From the NCBI RefSeq assembly GCF_005281475.1, contig NZ_CP040106.1:3934501-3998500 (forward strand): a DNA stretch of 64,000 bases. The letters run 5' to 3'. Source of the DNA: Echinicola rosea. GTDB taxonomy: Bacteria > Bacteroidota > Bacteroidia > Cytophagales > Cyclobacteriaceae. The translations under genes and the position numbers were made by a program. Within the stretch, counting starts at the first letter, position 1. The number at the start of each line of letters is the position of its first letter. Under the pieces are notes generated by a model that was not told the origin of the DNA, searched no databases, and saw only the letters and a program-made list of their open reading frames with translations. Of the stretch, positions 54,911 through 64,000 are shown one piece after another.

Positions 54911-55345
54911 ATGTTTTCCAAAGCTTGTGAATATGCGATCCGGGCAGTGTTGTACTTGGCCCAAATTTCTTCCAACGGGAAACGTTCCTCTCTTACTGAT
55001 ATTGCAGAAGAAATTGGTTCTCCCAATGCTTTTACGGCCAAGATTCTCCAACAACTTACCAAAAAAGGTCATATTAATTCCGTCAAAGGACCCAATGGAG
55101 GATTCTACATTTCCGATGAACGGTTGCAGACCCTGCGTCTTGCGGATATCGTTCGTCTAATCGATGGAGATAGACTCTTCACCGGTTGTGCACTGGGACT
55201 ACCGGAATGCAACAGTCTAAAGCCTTGCCCCTTGCACCACCAATTCCTTAAGATTAGAAATGACGTACAGGATCTTCTTGAAAACAGTCGGCTTGAAGAA
55301 ATTTCTTTTCAACTCAATCAGGGACTTACCTTCCTTAAACGATAA
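54911..55345 (+). CDS. Rrf2-family regulator, NsrR-like
   Basis: A 144-residue winged-helix regulator of the Rrf2 family. The helix-turn-helix region (SLTDIAEEIGSPNAFTAKILQQL then the VKGPNGGFYIS wing) is typical. Cys93, Cys100 and Cys106 (CALGLPECNSLKPC) are in the place of the Fe-S-binding cysteines of NsrR/IscR. The next gene is a flavohemoglobin gene, so an NO-sensing repressor is the best reading. The open frame extends back to an ATG at 54863, but the promoter and consensus support 54911. Its promoter carries an inverted repeat. Confidence 0.85.
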   Translation: MFSKACEYAIRAVLYLAQISSNGKRSSLTDIAEEIGSPNAFTAKILQQLTKKGHINSVKGPNGGFYISDERLQTLRLADIVRLIDGDRLFTGCALGLPECNSLKPCPLHHQFLKIRNDVQDLLENSRLEEISFQLNQGLTFLKR

Positions 55346-55401
55346 AAAATTTTAAACAAATAGAGGATAAAAAGGTCTTTAAATCAATTAAAATATATAC
55401 T

Positions 55402-56073
55402 ATGATAAGCCAAAACACAATTGACATTGTAAAATCCACAGCCCAGGAACTTAGGGCACACGGGGAAGAGATCACCAACATATTTTATGGAGAACTTTTC
55501 AAAAACCACCCCGAGTTGAAAAACATGTTCAACATGACTCACCAAGCCACTGGCCACCAACCAAAGGTATTGGCCATGACCATCCTCAAGTACGCAGAGC
55601 ACATTGACCAATTAGAGGTGCTTTCGGGCACGGTAGAAACTATCGTCCAAAAGCACAGTTCACTTCATGTAACGCCTGAAATGTACCCCATCGTTGGCGA
55701 ACACCTATTACATGCAATCAAAGTCGTCTTGGGCGATGCAGCGACGGAAGAGATTTTAGGCGCTTGGGCAGATGCTTATCAAGTATTGGCAAAAATCTTC
55801 ATAGGAAAAGAAGAGGATGTTTATCAAAATAATGAACAACAGCCAGGAGGATACCGTGGTTTTGCTAAGTACGAAGTGGTGGATAAAATTAAGGAAAGCG
55901 AAACCATCACCTCCATTTATTTTAGCCCAATCAACAACAGAGCTGTCCCACACCATTTGCCAGGTCAATATGTCGCCATTTCATTGGAAATCCCCGGTGA
56001 GGATCACCTACACACTAGAAATTACAGTTTGTCAGACATTTCCAATCATTGGTGTCCGGTAAAAAATAAATGA
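55402..56073 (+). pseudogene. hmp: Flavohemoglobin gene, 5' part (interrupted by an insertion sequence)
   Basis: The true coding part ends at 56046; reading on into the insertion sequence adds nine codons and a stop at 56071-56073. The 215 genuine residues contain the globin domain with Tyr29, Gln53, His85 (KHSSLHV) and Tyr95, the same numbers as in E. coli Hmp, and the start of the ferredoxin-reductase part with the flavin motif RNYSLSD. The enzyme oxidises NO to nitrate in the cytoplasm. This fragment could make a globin without a working NADH-binding part. It lies 56 bases after the Rrf2 gene. Confidence 0.92.
56038..56046. repeat. Left 9-bp target site duplication of the insertion sequence
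   Basis: ATTTCCAAT precedes the left inverted repeat and is repeated exactly at 57457-57465 after the right one. Removing one copy and the element restores the hmp frame. Confidence 0.95.
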
Positions 56074-57456
56074 AAGAGGGCCAGTCCATTGCTGAACCAG
56101 CCCATTGTGGCTACTTTTGAGTTACGACACAAAAAAGTTAAGCCATGGGCAAAAGTAGTAATTTTAGCGGACAGCCGATATTCAATCAGTTAATAAAGTT
56201 CATTGACAAGGGGGAGGTAAGGGAGATAGCCCGCAGGCATAATGCGGAGCGTTATGTGAAGAAGTTCACGACTTATAACCACTTGATAGTAATGCTGTTT
56301 GTAGCATTTGAGGGCTATCATTCCATTCGTGAGACACTTGTCGGTTTGTTGGCCAATGCCCATAGATTGGCCCATTTGGGTCTGAACTATGTGGTAAGGC
56401 GGAGTACGTTATCAGAAGCCAACAAACGACGTGTGAGCGATGTGTTCGCCGATATATACATGAGTGTGTACCAAAGGCATGGTGACAGTTTAACGGACAG
56501 CCGGTTGAAGGATGCTGATATGAAGAGGCTCTATATTATGGATTCTACCACCATTAGTCTGTTCAAGGATATTCTCAAGGGAGTAGGCAGGAACCCGAAA
56601 ACGGGCAAAAAGAAAGGAGGTATTAAGGCCCACACCATCATCAGGGCGAGTGACCATGTTCCTTATCTTGTCCGTTACAGTGCGGCTGTCCGACATGACC
56701 ATACCTTCCTGAATGAGGTTTTCAACCTGCCCGGGGGCTCTATCATCACTTTTGATAAGGGATATGTGGATTATGGAAAATATGAGGTCCTGACCGAAAG
56801 CGGGATATGGTATGTGACCAGGTTAAAAGACAATGCTGTCTATCAGGCCCGAAAGGAGTTTAATATTCCTGATCGGGCAGATTCCGGAGTACTCAAGGAT
56901 GAAGAAATCATCTTACGATATGGCAAGAACAAGCAACAGGAGCACCGTTCCAGGAGAATAGCCTATTGGGACAGCAAAAGTGAACGCCCGTTTGAGTTCA
57001 TTACCAATAATTTTGAGATGGCAGCAGAGAAGATAGCACTCATCTATAAAAGACGCTGGCAGATAGAGCTATTATTCAAACAGCTTAAGCAGAACTTCCC
57101 TTTAAAGTACTTCTTGGGCGACAATGAAAATGCCATAGAAATACAGATATGGTCGGCCATGTTGGCCAATCTCCTTTTGACCTTGATCAAAAGCCAGGTC
57201 AAAAGGAAATGGGCTTTCTCCAACTTGGTATCCCTGGTCAGACAGCAATTAATGAATTATATCAGCTTGTATAGGTTCCTGGAGGATCCGGAAGGAAGCT
57301 GGAGAGCCATCATACAAGAAGATATTTTGAAAAATCAAAACACACTGTTCCCTGAGATGAGGGGGGCTTGCCCCTGACGAAAAATAAATAACCACTTTGT
57401 AATCAAGAGGTTGAAAATTGAATTTAACTAATATCCGGGTTTACCGGACAACAATG
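56047..57456 (+). mobile_element. IS4-family insertion sequence (1410 bp)
   Basis: The element is flanked by 9-bp direct repeats (ATTTCCAAT). Its terminal inverted repeats are CATTGGTGTCCGGTAAA (56047-56063) and, read from the right end, CATTGTTGTCCGGTAAA (57456-57440), with one mismatch in 17. It carries one transposase gene and is complete, so it may be recently active. Target duplication length and DDE type fit IS4-family elements. The insertion lies in hmp. Confidence 0.95.
56145..57377 (+). CDS. IS4-family transposase (DUF4372 N-terminal type)
   Basis: A 410-residue DDE transposase. The N-terminal region (FSGQPIFNQLIKFIDKGEV) is DUF4372-like, and the catalytic residues are Asp133 (YIMDSTTISLF), Asp204 (ITFDKGYVDY) and Glu308 in the YKRRWQIELLFKQLK segment, the IS4-type Y-x2-R-x3-E-x6-K signature. 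No frameshift is seen, so the enzyme should be functional. It would cut and rejoin the element at its ends. Confidence 0.93.
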   Translation: MGKSSNFSGQPIFNQLIKFIDKGEVREIARRHNAERYVKKFTTYNHLIVMLFVAFEGYHSIRETLVGLLANAHRLAHLGLNYVVRRSTLSEANKRRVSDVFADIYMSVYQRHGDSLTDSRLKDADMKRLYIMDSTTISLFKDILKGVGRNPKTGKKKGGIKAHTIIRASDHVPYLVRYSAAVRHDHTFLNEVFNLPGGSIITFDKGYVDYGKYEVLTESGIWYVTRLKDNAVYQARKEFNIPDRADSGVLKDEEIILRYGKNKQQEHRSRRIAYWDSKSERPFEFITNNFEMAAEKIALIYKRRWQIELLFKQLKQNFPLKYFLGDNENAIEIQIWSAMLANLLLTLIKSQVKRKWAFSNLVSLVRQQLMNYISLYRFLEDPEGSWRAIIQEDILKNQNTLFPEMRGACP

Positions 57457-57465
57457 ATTTCCAAT
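57457..57465. repeat. Right 9-bp target site duplication of the insertion sequence
   Basis: ATTTCCAAT follows the right inverted repeat and matches the copy at 56038-56046 exactly. Confidence 0.95.
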
Positions 57466-58032
57466 AAAGAATATCTAAGGATAAGCGTAAAGCGGGAGTC
57501 CGGCAATCCTGCTGGCAAGGTATCCAATTACCTGCACGACGAGGTCAAAGTGGGGGAAATTGTAAATATCGGCATGCCGTCGGGAGAATTCGTCCTTCGT
57601 CAATCTGACCGTCCCGTCCTGTTGATTGCTGGCGGGGTGGGCATCACCCCGCTTCTTCCTATGTATAAATGCCTAGCGTGGTCCGAGAGGAACACGGTAT
57701 TGATACAATGCAGTCCAAATTCTGCCACTGTTCCATTCAAAGAAGAAATAGAAGCCATAAAAAGTCCCAACGTCCACCATTTAACTGGCTACAGTGAACC
57801 GTTGCCAGGGGATGATATTAGTGATCCTGACCTATTTACAGGATTTTTGACCAGATCCATTCTGGAAAACTTTCGTCCTGATGGGGATTTGGAGGTTTAC
57901 TTCTGTGGACCAAAGAAATTTATGCAATTGGTGACTCAATTGCTTGATGAAATGAATATCCAAGAAAAACGTAGGTACTTTGAATTCTTTGGCCCAGCAG
58001 AAACGCTCCGCAATTTGGAAAGGATTTCGTAA
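57466..58032 (+). pseudogene. hmp: Flavohemoglobin gene, 3' part (interrupted by an insertion sequence)
   Basis: The 188-residue remainder of Hmp, starting KEYLRISVKRE directly where the 5' part left off (DISN). It has the NAD-binding motif LLIAGGVGITPLLPMYK and the terminal FCGPKKFMQLV and YFEFFGP segments. Joined, the two parts give 403 residues in one frame, a normal Hmp length. The frame can also be read from 57418 inside the insertion element, but that start has no ribosome-binding logic and would not give a functional enzyme. Confidence 0.93.
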
Positions 58033-58048
58033 TATAATTAGCCTCAAA

Positions 58049-58078
58049 GGAGACCTGTCTTCTATAAGACTGGTCTCC
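58049..58078 (+). terminator. Terminator of the flavohemoglobin gene
   Basis: GGAGACC (58049-58055) and GGTCTCC (58072-58078) pair, continued inward by GTCTT and AAGAC after a T-T mismatch, with a 4-base loop. A T-rich tail follows to about 58096. It lies 16 bases after the stop. Confidence 0.88.
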
Positions 58079-58263
58079 ATTTTCCTTTCTTTTTAAATGG
58101 TCTTGAGACTCCCTCAATCTACCCTCAATGACACTCCCTTTATTGCCGAGGACAAGTGACTGGCCAATTAAGCTGCCAGATGGCAATCTCACGGGGATAA
58201 ATGAAACATTGTAGCAAAACATGGACCTTGAATAGTTTTAAAATGGCGACTTTCATTTCCCTG

Positions 58264-58560
58264 GTTTATAGCTTATTGACCACTGCTGTTTGTGTGACCA
58301 CTGCTGCAACACCAGTAGAAATATCCTCAAATTCCGTGACCTCAAAAACACCAAAATTGTTCACCACTATATCGATCCTAGCGAGAGATATGACCCAAGA
58401 CACCACTTCTTATTAATTAGAAAAATCAGCACCCATCACTGTCACATTTCCTTCTGGGAACCAGGATTAGAGCTTATATTCTATCCATGGCTACTTTTTC
58501 AAGTTAACGGTCGATTAAGGGCACTTCAACCCTTGTGTTAGCCACAATACAGCCTTTCAT
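58264..58560 (-). pseudogene. Decayed short-chain dehydrogenase (SDR) fragment
   Basis: On the minus strand a single frame with several stops gives the SDR core RIDIVVNNFGVFEVTEFEDIS (positions about 58384-58320), preceded in the same frame by FPEGNVTVMGADFSN and two stops. The D-I-V-V-N-N-F-G motif is the NNAG-type SDR signature after the beta-4 strand. Further upstream remnants (VANTRVEV near 58545) fit the beta-2 to alpha-3 region weakly. The catalytic Tyr-Lys part is missing. The plus-strand frame over it (58201-58416) is a shadow. Confidence 0.6.
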
Positions 58561-59191
58561 CTGTTCCTTTAAGGATGCCATTCCTCTATCTTTACCATTT
58601 TTTTCGATTCGCTGTTCCGAATTGCCCGATAAAAGCAGCTAAAATTTCCCAAATGTTAACAGAATCCAAGGTTTCAAAACTTATAGTAACAAACTATTAA
58701 TGAGATACATTATAGCCCACTTTTTAGACTTTGGGGTATTAAATGTGAAAACACATCAAAAGATAAACAAACCACTAAGGAATCATGGAAACTTTAATCA
58801 ACAAAAATTATGCATTAGGACTGCCTTATCGCCTGTCCCGATCACAATCGGGGGAAATTTAAATAAGCCCAAATCAGAAGGTTTTATCACTGGGTCGACT
58901 GCCTTGTTTTGGCGCACCGCCCTATATATCAGGCGACATCAAAAACCACTATAAAACCTATGACTAACAGCTATTTAACACTTAAGTGAATCACCTAATT
59001 CACTCAGGAGGTAAAAAGGTGGGTTATCAAAAATCGAATGAGACCTCTTTCATCAAACACTACTTAAAAGTCGAAATTCCATGGCATTGGACAGGGCTTT
59101 GAAAAGGGAATGTTCGATTTCTGTAAGACAAGTAAAATAGATTAAAAAAGTAAAGGGTAATTAAAACTCCCTGTTTAACACATCTGTGATT
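58561..59191. other. Intergenic region before the SusC gene, no gene recognised
   Basis: About 630 bases without a supported gene. A short plus-strand frame at 58700-58954 has no domain. The region is AT-rich near the SusC start and shows no clear TAnnTTTG promoter; no sigma/anti-sigma regulator pair is encoded next to the SusC gene. Confidence 0.4.
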
Positions 59192-62100
59192 ATGAAAAAA
59201 TTCTCCAAAATCAAAAAAACTAAAAACCCGGGAATCATCCCGGTACTTATTGGAATGATGTTTATCCCATTATTTGGGACTTCAGTCATGGCTTCCACGC
59301 CAGCCAGTTCGATTGCTTACGATATCGAAGAACAAGAGGTAAGCGGTAAAATTATTTCAAAAAGTGATGGTAGTCCTTTACCGGGTGTAACCGTCCTAGA
59401 GAAAGGAACCACAAATGGTACGGTTTCAGAGATCGATGGTACTTATGAGATAGAGGTAGAAGGCCCAAACTCAGTACTCATTTTCTCTTTTGTGGGGTTT
59501 GACCCTATAGAAATCCCTGTAGGAAATCAATCCATCATAGATGTCTCCATGTCTGAAACAGCCACAGACATGTCTGAGGTAGTCGTGACAGCCTTGGGGA
59601 TCAAACGGGATCAGCGATCTCTTGGATATGATGTTTCCAATGTGGAAGGCGAAGAATTAACGCAAGTTTCTCAAGAAAACGTCTTGAGTTCCCTTTCTGG
59701 AAGGATGCCGGGAGTAACCATCAATCAAACCAGTGGACCCGGATCATCGATGAGCATGGTCATCCGAGGAGCCACCTCCCTGACCACGGATAACCAACCG
59801 CTTTTTGTGGTAGATGGTGTGCCGATGTCCAATTCTATGAATAATGTAAGCGAAAATGGAAATGGAAACCAGGTAGATTATGGTAATGCCATTTCAGATA
59901 TCAACCCCGATGATATCGAAAACATTTCTGTACTGAAAGGGCCAAGTGCAGCGGCTTTATATGGAACGAGAGCGGGTAACGGTGTGGTGATTATCACTAC
60001 CAAATCAGGAAAATCTGGTGAAAAAATGGGTATATCATTTTCAACAAGTAATGTGTTTGAGCGCCCCACACGGCTTTTGGACTTTCACTACAAATATGCA
60101 AATGGCAACCGAGAGGGCGTATTCAACGATGGTTCGGCCTATTGGGGTGGTCCGGCACTGGATGTAGGCAATACCGCCATACAATGGAACAGCCCTTTGG
60201 ATGAAAATGGTGATCCCACTCCTTTGGAATTAAACGCTTACCCTAATGCCATGAAAGATTTCATGCAGACGGGAGTGACTTCTACCAATAATATCGCTGT
60301 GGACGGAGGAAATGACAAAACAACATACAGGGTATCTTATTCCAATATGCTTCACAAAGGAATGATTCCCAATTCAGACCTTTTCAGAAACAGTTACTCA
60401 ACTTCTTTAAGCTATAAGATTACCGAGCAATTGACGTTTACGTCCAATTTTAACTATACCAACAGTAAATCCAATGATCGTCCAAGCACGGGAGATAGAA
60501 GAGCCAATCCCTTAGAAGCGGTTTATTCCTCTTCCTATGTGGATTATAGTTTGATGAGTGATATCTGGGTACCCGGGCAAGAAGGGGTTCAGCAGATGAG
60601 GACACCATCAGGAGATAATCCATACTTTATTGCCTACGGTATTCAGAATGGCTTTGATCGAGATAGGATTTATGGTAACGTGGCCTTGGACTTCCAGTTT
60701 ACAGAAAATTTCAATATCAGGGCCAGGTATTCCTTGGATAGGTCCAACCAGCATACGGAAACCAAGATTCCTTACAGCTACAGCAGGATGGCCAAGGGAG
60801 GATATTATACCTCTAATAATTTAACGCAGGAGTCCAATACGGATATCCTAGTCTCTTGGAATGACGATTTTGGTAAAATGGACATAGACGCATCGGTCGG
60901 TGGAAATATAATGCATCGATTTGGCCGCAGTACCAATGTGGGAGTTGGCGGGGACAGAAACAACGGATTGGTAATTCCTGGCATTTATAATGTTCAGAAC
61001 ATTCCTGCCGATAACCGCTCCATGAGCCAAGGGTTTAGCGAAAAAGCCATTTATTCCATTTATGGTTTGGCTTCTTTTGGTTATGATGACCAATTATACC
61101 TCGACCTAACAGCAAGAAATGACTGGTCTTCTACTTTGCCCCGGGACAACAGGTCCTACTTTTATCCATCGGCATCCTTAAGCTGGCTGGCCAATTATAC
61201 CCTTGGGATGACAGATAAAATTGACATGTTCAAGTTAAGGTTTGGCTGGGCGCAGGTCGGAAATGACACAGGTCCTTACGAACTCCTTCCCAACCTTTCC
61301 ACAGGACTTTACAACTCCATCAACACAGCGAGTATGCCTTCGGGTTTATTAAATCCAGATTTGAAACCAGAACAGGCTACCTCATACGAAGGGGGGATCG
61401 ACGTGCACATGTTCAATAACAAGATTCGGTTTTCGGGTACACTCTATCAAATAGACAATCGAAACCAGATTTTCTCTGTAAACCTTCCATCCTCTTCTGG
61501 ATATTCGGGGCGATTGATCAATGCAGGCCTGATCCGGAGTAGAGGGTTGGAGCTTGCCCTAGGTAGTACTATCATAAATAAGCCAGGTTTTACCTGGGAT
61601 GTCGATATCAATTGGAGTAGAAATAGGACTTCCGTGGTAGAGCTTACCGAAGGCTTGGACAGAATTACACTCTGGTCTGAAAATGGTGGTGGAGCGATCA
61701 CCTTTGTCGGAGAAGAAATAGGAAACATGTACAGCTCAAGCTATGCAGAGGTAAAAGACCCAAATTCTCCCTACTATAGATGGCCTGTTCTTTCCAATTC
61801 CGGAGAATGGCAGGAGCTTTCCGGTACGGAGAATTTGAAAAAAGTAGGCAATTTCAATCCTGACTTTCAGATGGGCATGCAAACCACCTTGAATATCAAG
61901 AACTTTGTGATCGGCGCCAGTTTGGACTGGAGACAAGGGGGAGAATTTATGTCATTTACCTATAGATATGGTGAGTCTGACTGGAAATCCCAAAGACAGT
62001 TGGATAACCTGACCCCTGGCAGTCTTTATCCAGACGAGGAGTTAATCGCTATGATGAAGGAAAACCCCGAGGAATACATCATACCTACTTCGGGAAATTA

Positions 62101-62587
62101 TCCTAGAGTGGGTGGACATACCGCTGAAACAGGCGGATATTATGTAGATGAAAATGGCAGTGATGGTGCTTTCATCCCTGGTGTTATCCAAACTGCAGGT
62201 CAGGATACTCCTGATGATTATAGTGATGATGAGTACGAGGAGCACCTGGGTGGAGAAGGAACCAATATCTACCCCATCACCAACACCTATCCCTGGGATT
62301 ATAATGAACAAGTCACTTTTGATGCTTCATTTATCAAATTGAGAGAGTTGAGTATTGGTTATAGAATTCCAAACTTAGGGAAATTCAGAAATGCTACTTT
62401 CTCCATTTATACCAGAAACCTCATGCTGTGGACAAAATCTGATATTGGAATCGATCCAGAGAGAGCTTTTTGGGCAAGCGGAGGAACACAAGGCAATACT
62501 TCTTCTCAATTTCGCCAGGGAATCGAGCGTCAGAATGTGATGCCTTGGAGTTTCCCCATTGGGTTCAAATTGAATTTTAATCTATAA
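59192..62587 (+). CDS. SusC/RagA-family TonB-linked outer membrane transporter
   Basis: A 1131-residue protein with a signal peptide (about residues 1-36, ending VMAS), then a CarboxypepD_reg-like domain (VSGKIISKSDGSPLPGVTVLEKGTTNGT, residues about 50-77), the plug domain with VVVTALGIKRDQRSLGYDV and the LFVVDGVPMSN segment, and a 22-strand-type TonB barrel ending in an aromatic-terminated FPIGFKLNFNL. It imports a ligand, often an oligosaccharide or other polymer fragment, with its SusD partner. The frame also opens at a GTG at 59186, but ATG at 59192 is the natural start. The SusD-like gene follows after 17 bases. Confidence 0.95.
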   Translation: MKKFSKIKKTKNPGIIPVLIGMMFIPLFGTSVMASTPASSIAYDIEEQEVSGKIISKSDGSPLPGVTVLEKGTTNGTVSEIDGTYEIEVEGPNSVLIFSFVGFDPIEIPVGNQSIIDVSMSETATDMSEVVVTALGIKRDQRSLGYDVSNVEGEELTQVSQENVLSSLSGRMPGVTINQTSGPGSSMSMVIRGATSLTTDNQPLFVVDGVPMSNSMNNVSENGNGNQVDYGNAISDINPDDIENISVLKGPSAAALYGTRAGNGVVIITTKSGKSGEKMGISFSTSNVFERPTRLLDFHYKYANGNREGVFNDGSAYWGGPALDVGNTAIQWNSPLDENGDPTPLELNAYPNAMKDFMQTGVTSTNNIAVDGGNDKTTYRVSYSNMLHKGMIPNSDLFRNSYSTSLSYKITEQLTFTSNFNYTNSKSNDRPSTGDRRANPLEAVYSSSYVDYSLMSDIWVPGQEGVQQMRTPSGDNPYFIAYGIQNGFDRDRIYGNVALDFQFTENFNIRARYSLDRSNQHTETKIPYSYSRMAKGGYYTSNNLTQESNTDILVSWNDDFGKMDIDASVGGNIMHRFGRSTNVGVGGDRNNGLVIPGIYNVQNIPADNRSMSQGFSEKAIYSIYGLASFGYDDQLYLDLTARNDWSSTLPRDNRSYFYPSASLSWLANYTLGMTDKIDMFKLRFGWAQVGNDTGPYELLPNLSTGLYNSINTASMPSGLLNPDLKPEQATSYEGGIDVHMFNNKIRFSGTLYQIDNRNQIFSVNLPSSSGYSGRLINAGLIRSRGLELALGSTIINKPGFTWDVDINWSRNRTSVVELTEGLDRITLWSENGGGAITFVGEEIGNMYSSSYAEVKDPNSPYYRWPVLSNSGEWQELSGTENLKKVGNFNPDFQMGMQTTLNIKNFVIGASLDWRQGGEFMSFTYRYGESDWKSQRQLDNLTPGSLYPDEELIAMMKENPEEYIIPTSGNYPRVGGHTAETGGYYVDENGSDGAFIPGVIQTAGQDTPDDYSDDEYEEHLGGEGTNIYPITNTYPWDYNEQVTFDASFIKLRELSIGYRIPNLGKFRNATFSIYTRNLMLWTKSDIGIDPERAFWASGGTQGNTSSQFRQGIERQNVMPWSFPIGFKLNFNL

Positions 62588-62604
62588 TCTCGAATCAACG
62601 AATC

Positions 62605-64000
62605 ATGAAAAATAAATCTAACATATATATCGGACTACTGATGTCCCTGATTTGCTGCATAGGATTCACAAGCTGTGATAATAACCTTGACAAAATGAAT
62701 GTCAATCCCTACGGAATCGCTCCTGGGGAGGTTAATCCAAATTTATTAATGCCCACTATATTGGCTTCAGCCGCACAGAGTTATGCGGACTTGGGTGTAA
62801 ATGACCTGGCAGGTGCGGTACAGCATACACAGAAAAATGGCTGGTATGGCGGGCATAATAATTACGGCTGGGAAAGTAAAGACTGGACGGGATGGTATGA
62901 TATCCTTCGAAACAATGATTTGCTCTACAACAGGGCCGTTGAACTGGAAAACAACTATTTCCAAGCCGTTTCATTGACCATGAAATCATTTGTTTTTGGA
63001 AACATCACTGACCTCTGGGGAGATGCACCCTATACCAATGCCTTGAGAGGGAATGAACTGGATCCCAATTTCCAATATCCACAATTTGATAGCCAAGAGG
63101 TCATTTATGATGGCATCATTGCTGACCTTCAAACAGCCGTGACGCTGTTTAACGATGCCAATACTACAGCAGTGGTACCTGAGAATGATCTTTACTTTGG
63201 AGGAGATATTGCCGGCTGGAAACGTTTTGCCAATTCACTTTTGCTCCGCTATTACATGAGGATATCTACCAAGAAGCCTGATGTGGCCCAGACAGGAATT
63301 GAAGCAATCTATGCGTCCGGAGAGTATATTCAATCTGTTTCACAAGATGCCGCCTTGGATTATACAGGAGGCGCCAGTGATATCTGGATCACCCGACATA
63401 TTGCAATGGATCCTGATGATTTTCAGCGGTACCAGGCATGTCAAACCTTTATTGACCAACTGATGAGGACCAATGATCCTAGATTACCTGTCTGGTTTGC
63501 CCCAGTTAGAGTACAATGGGAAGCTGACGAATCCTTGGAAGTAGCTGCAGAAGATTTTATCAGAAATGATGGGGAACCCCTAGGCGTAATTACCTATCCA
63601 TTTGATGATTTTGTCAATGATTATGCAGACGAAAACTTTACGAGGAGATACAATCCTAACCTGGTGAGTTACAATGACGCTGAATATGTAGGATTACCAC
63701 CTTCTTTAATGGTCCCAGAATCTTATAATGGCAACCCATCCCCTGGGCAGGGAACCCAAAACCAGCATGTTTCCCAGTTGGCCGATATTTACCAATCTGC
63801 CGGAACGCCCGGTGATATTTTGAAAGCCAGATTGGTTTCTTCTGCAGAAGTGAGTTTTATTTTGGCCGAAGCTGCTTTAAAAGGATGGAATGTGGGGGAT
63901 GCAGAAACCCATTATTATGAAGGGATCCAAAAGTCCTTGACAGTTTGGGAGCAAGAAGCTAACTATGATTCATTTATCGCCGAAGAGGGAGTTATTTTTA
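62605..64000 (+). CDS. SusD/RagB-family lipoprotein (runs off the right edge)
   Basis: The frame opens with an ATG at 62605 and is open to the window edge for about 465 codons. The first 24 residues end in the lipobox GFTSC (Cys24). The following part has the alpha-helical TPR-like SusD fold pieces: the LLMPTILASAAQSYADLG segment, the NNDLLYNRAVEL segment, and the FVFGNITDLWGDAPYTNAL and ISTKKPDVAQ parts. It binds the ligand at the cell surface and hands it to the SusC-like transporter. The substrate is not evident. The C-terminus lies outside the window. Confidence 0.93.
   Translation, partial: MKNKSNIYIGLLMSLICCIGFTSCDNNLDKMNVNPYGIAPGEVNPNLLMPTILASAAQSYADLGVNDLAGAVQHTQKNGWYGGHNNYGWESKDWTGWYDILRNNDLLYNRAVELENNYFQAVSLTMKSFVFGNITDLWGDAPYTNALRGNELDPNFQYPQFDSQEVIYDGIIADLQTAVTLFNDANTTAVVPENDLYFGGDIAGWKRFANSLLLRYYMRISTKKPDVAQTGIEAIYASGEYIQSVSQDAALDYTGGASDIWITRHIAMDPDDFQRYQACQTFIDQLMRTNDPRLPVWFAPVRVQWEADESLEVAAEDFIRNDGEPLGVITYPFDDFVNDYADENFTRRYNPNLVSYNDAEYVGLPPSLMVPESYNGNPSPGQGTQNQHVSQLADIYQSAGTPGDILKARLVSSAEVSFILAEAALKGWNVGDAETHYYEGIQKSLTVWEQEANYDSFIAEEGVIF

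Noticed and set aside
57418..57465. Second start for the 3' part of hmp inside the insertion sequence
   Set aside because: The extra codons come from the inverted repeat and target duplication of the element, so they are not part of the original gene.
58201..58416. Plus-strand 71-codon frame with a hydrophobic N-terminus
   Set aside because: It is antisense to the SDR remnant, which explains the sequence better.

Overview
The window reads as a Bacteroidota chromosome, most likely from the Cyclobacteriaceae (Echinicola/Algoriphagus-like). The support is a SusC/SusD pair, a type IX secretion C-terminal tail on a subtilase, a gyrA-TPR gene pair, several promoters matching the Bacteroidota pattern TTTG-N17..22-TAnnTTTG, and multi-hairpin intergenic elements of a kind I associate with this phylum. 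The genus is an inference from protein style, not from a database search.

Layout. 1-1800: the first codons of a probable truncated hemoglobin (minus), an OsmC-type peroxidase (plus) and an aldo/keto reductase (minus), the last two sharing a terminator. 1939-7703: a thiamin biosynthesis operon on the minus strand (thiS, thiC, TenI-like, thiE, thiG, thiH) behind a promoter, a TPP riboswitch and a short terminator hairpin; thiF and thiD are not present. 7845-19375: mostly housekeeping or envelope genes on the minus strand: a KAS III-like enzyme, a secreted phosphodiesterase, TPR protein and gyrA, an exported protein of unknown role, a small secreted protein, rpe, a T9SS subtilase and a lipoprotein. 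19376-20800: two doubtful small ORFs, a degenerate TrpF-like protein and a cluster of intergenic palindromes.

20800-50340 is the main feature: about 29.5 kb of 20 minus-strand genes encoding an extracellular contractile injection system (eCIS, the Afp/PVC/MAC/AlgoCIS family). In transcription order they are a Pvc16-type terminator/cap protein, an unknown protein, one sheath with a large central insertion, two tube paralogues, a 52-residue DUF5908 protein, a LysM adaptor, a VgrG-like spike, PAAR tip, gp25, two baseplate wedge proteins, a large PKD protein, the tape measure protein, a DUF4157 protein with a peptidoglycan-binding domain and a second HExxH motif, an unknown protein, a 1209-residue DUF4157 protein with an HNH-like motif and a beta-rich C-terminal half, a TPR protein, a muramidase-like protein and an AAA+ ATPase. 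There is no capsid, terminase, TssJLM or integrase, so it is neither a prophage nor a type VI system. The two DUF4157 proteins and the muramidase are the best candidates for cargo.

50837-54139: a DEAD-box RNA helicase and a DUF6909-like protein whose C-terminal part resembles nucleoside phosphorylases. 54855-58078: an NO-response module with an NsrR-like Rrf2 regulator, whose promoter carries an inverted repeat over the -33 box, followed by a flavohemoglobin gene split cleanly by a 1410-bp IS4-family element with 9-bp target duplications. 58264-58560: remains of a short-chain dehydrogenase gene on the minus strand. 59192-64000: a SusC/SusD nutrient uptake pair; the SusD gene runs off the right edge.
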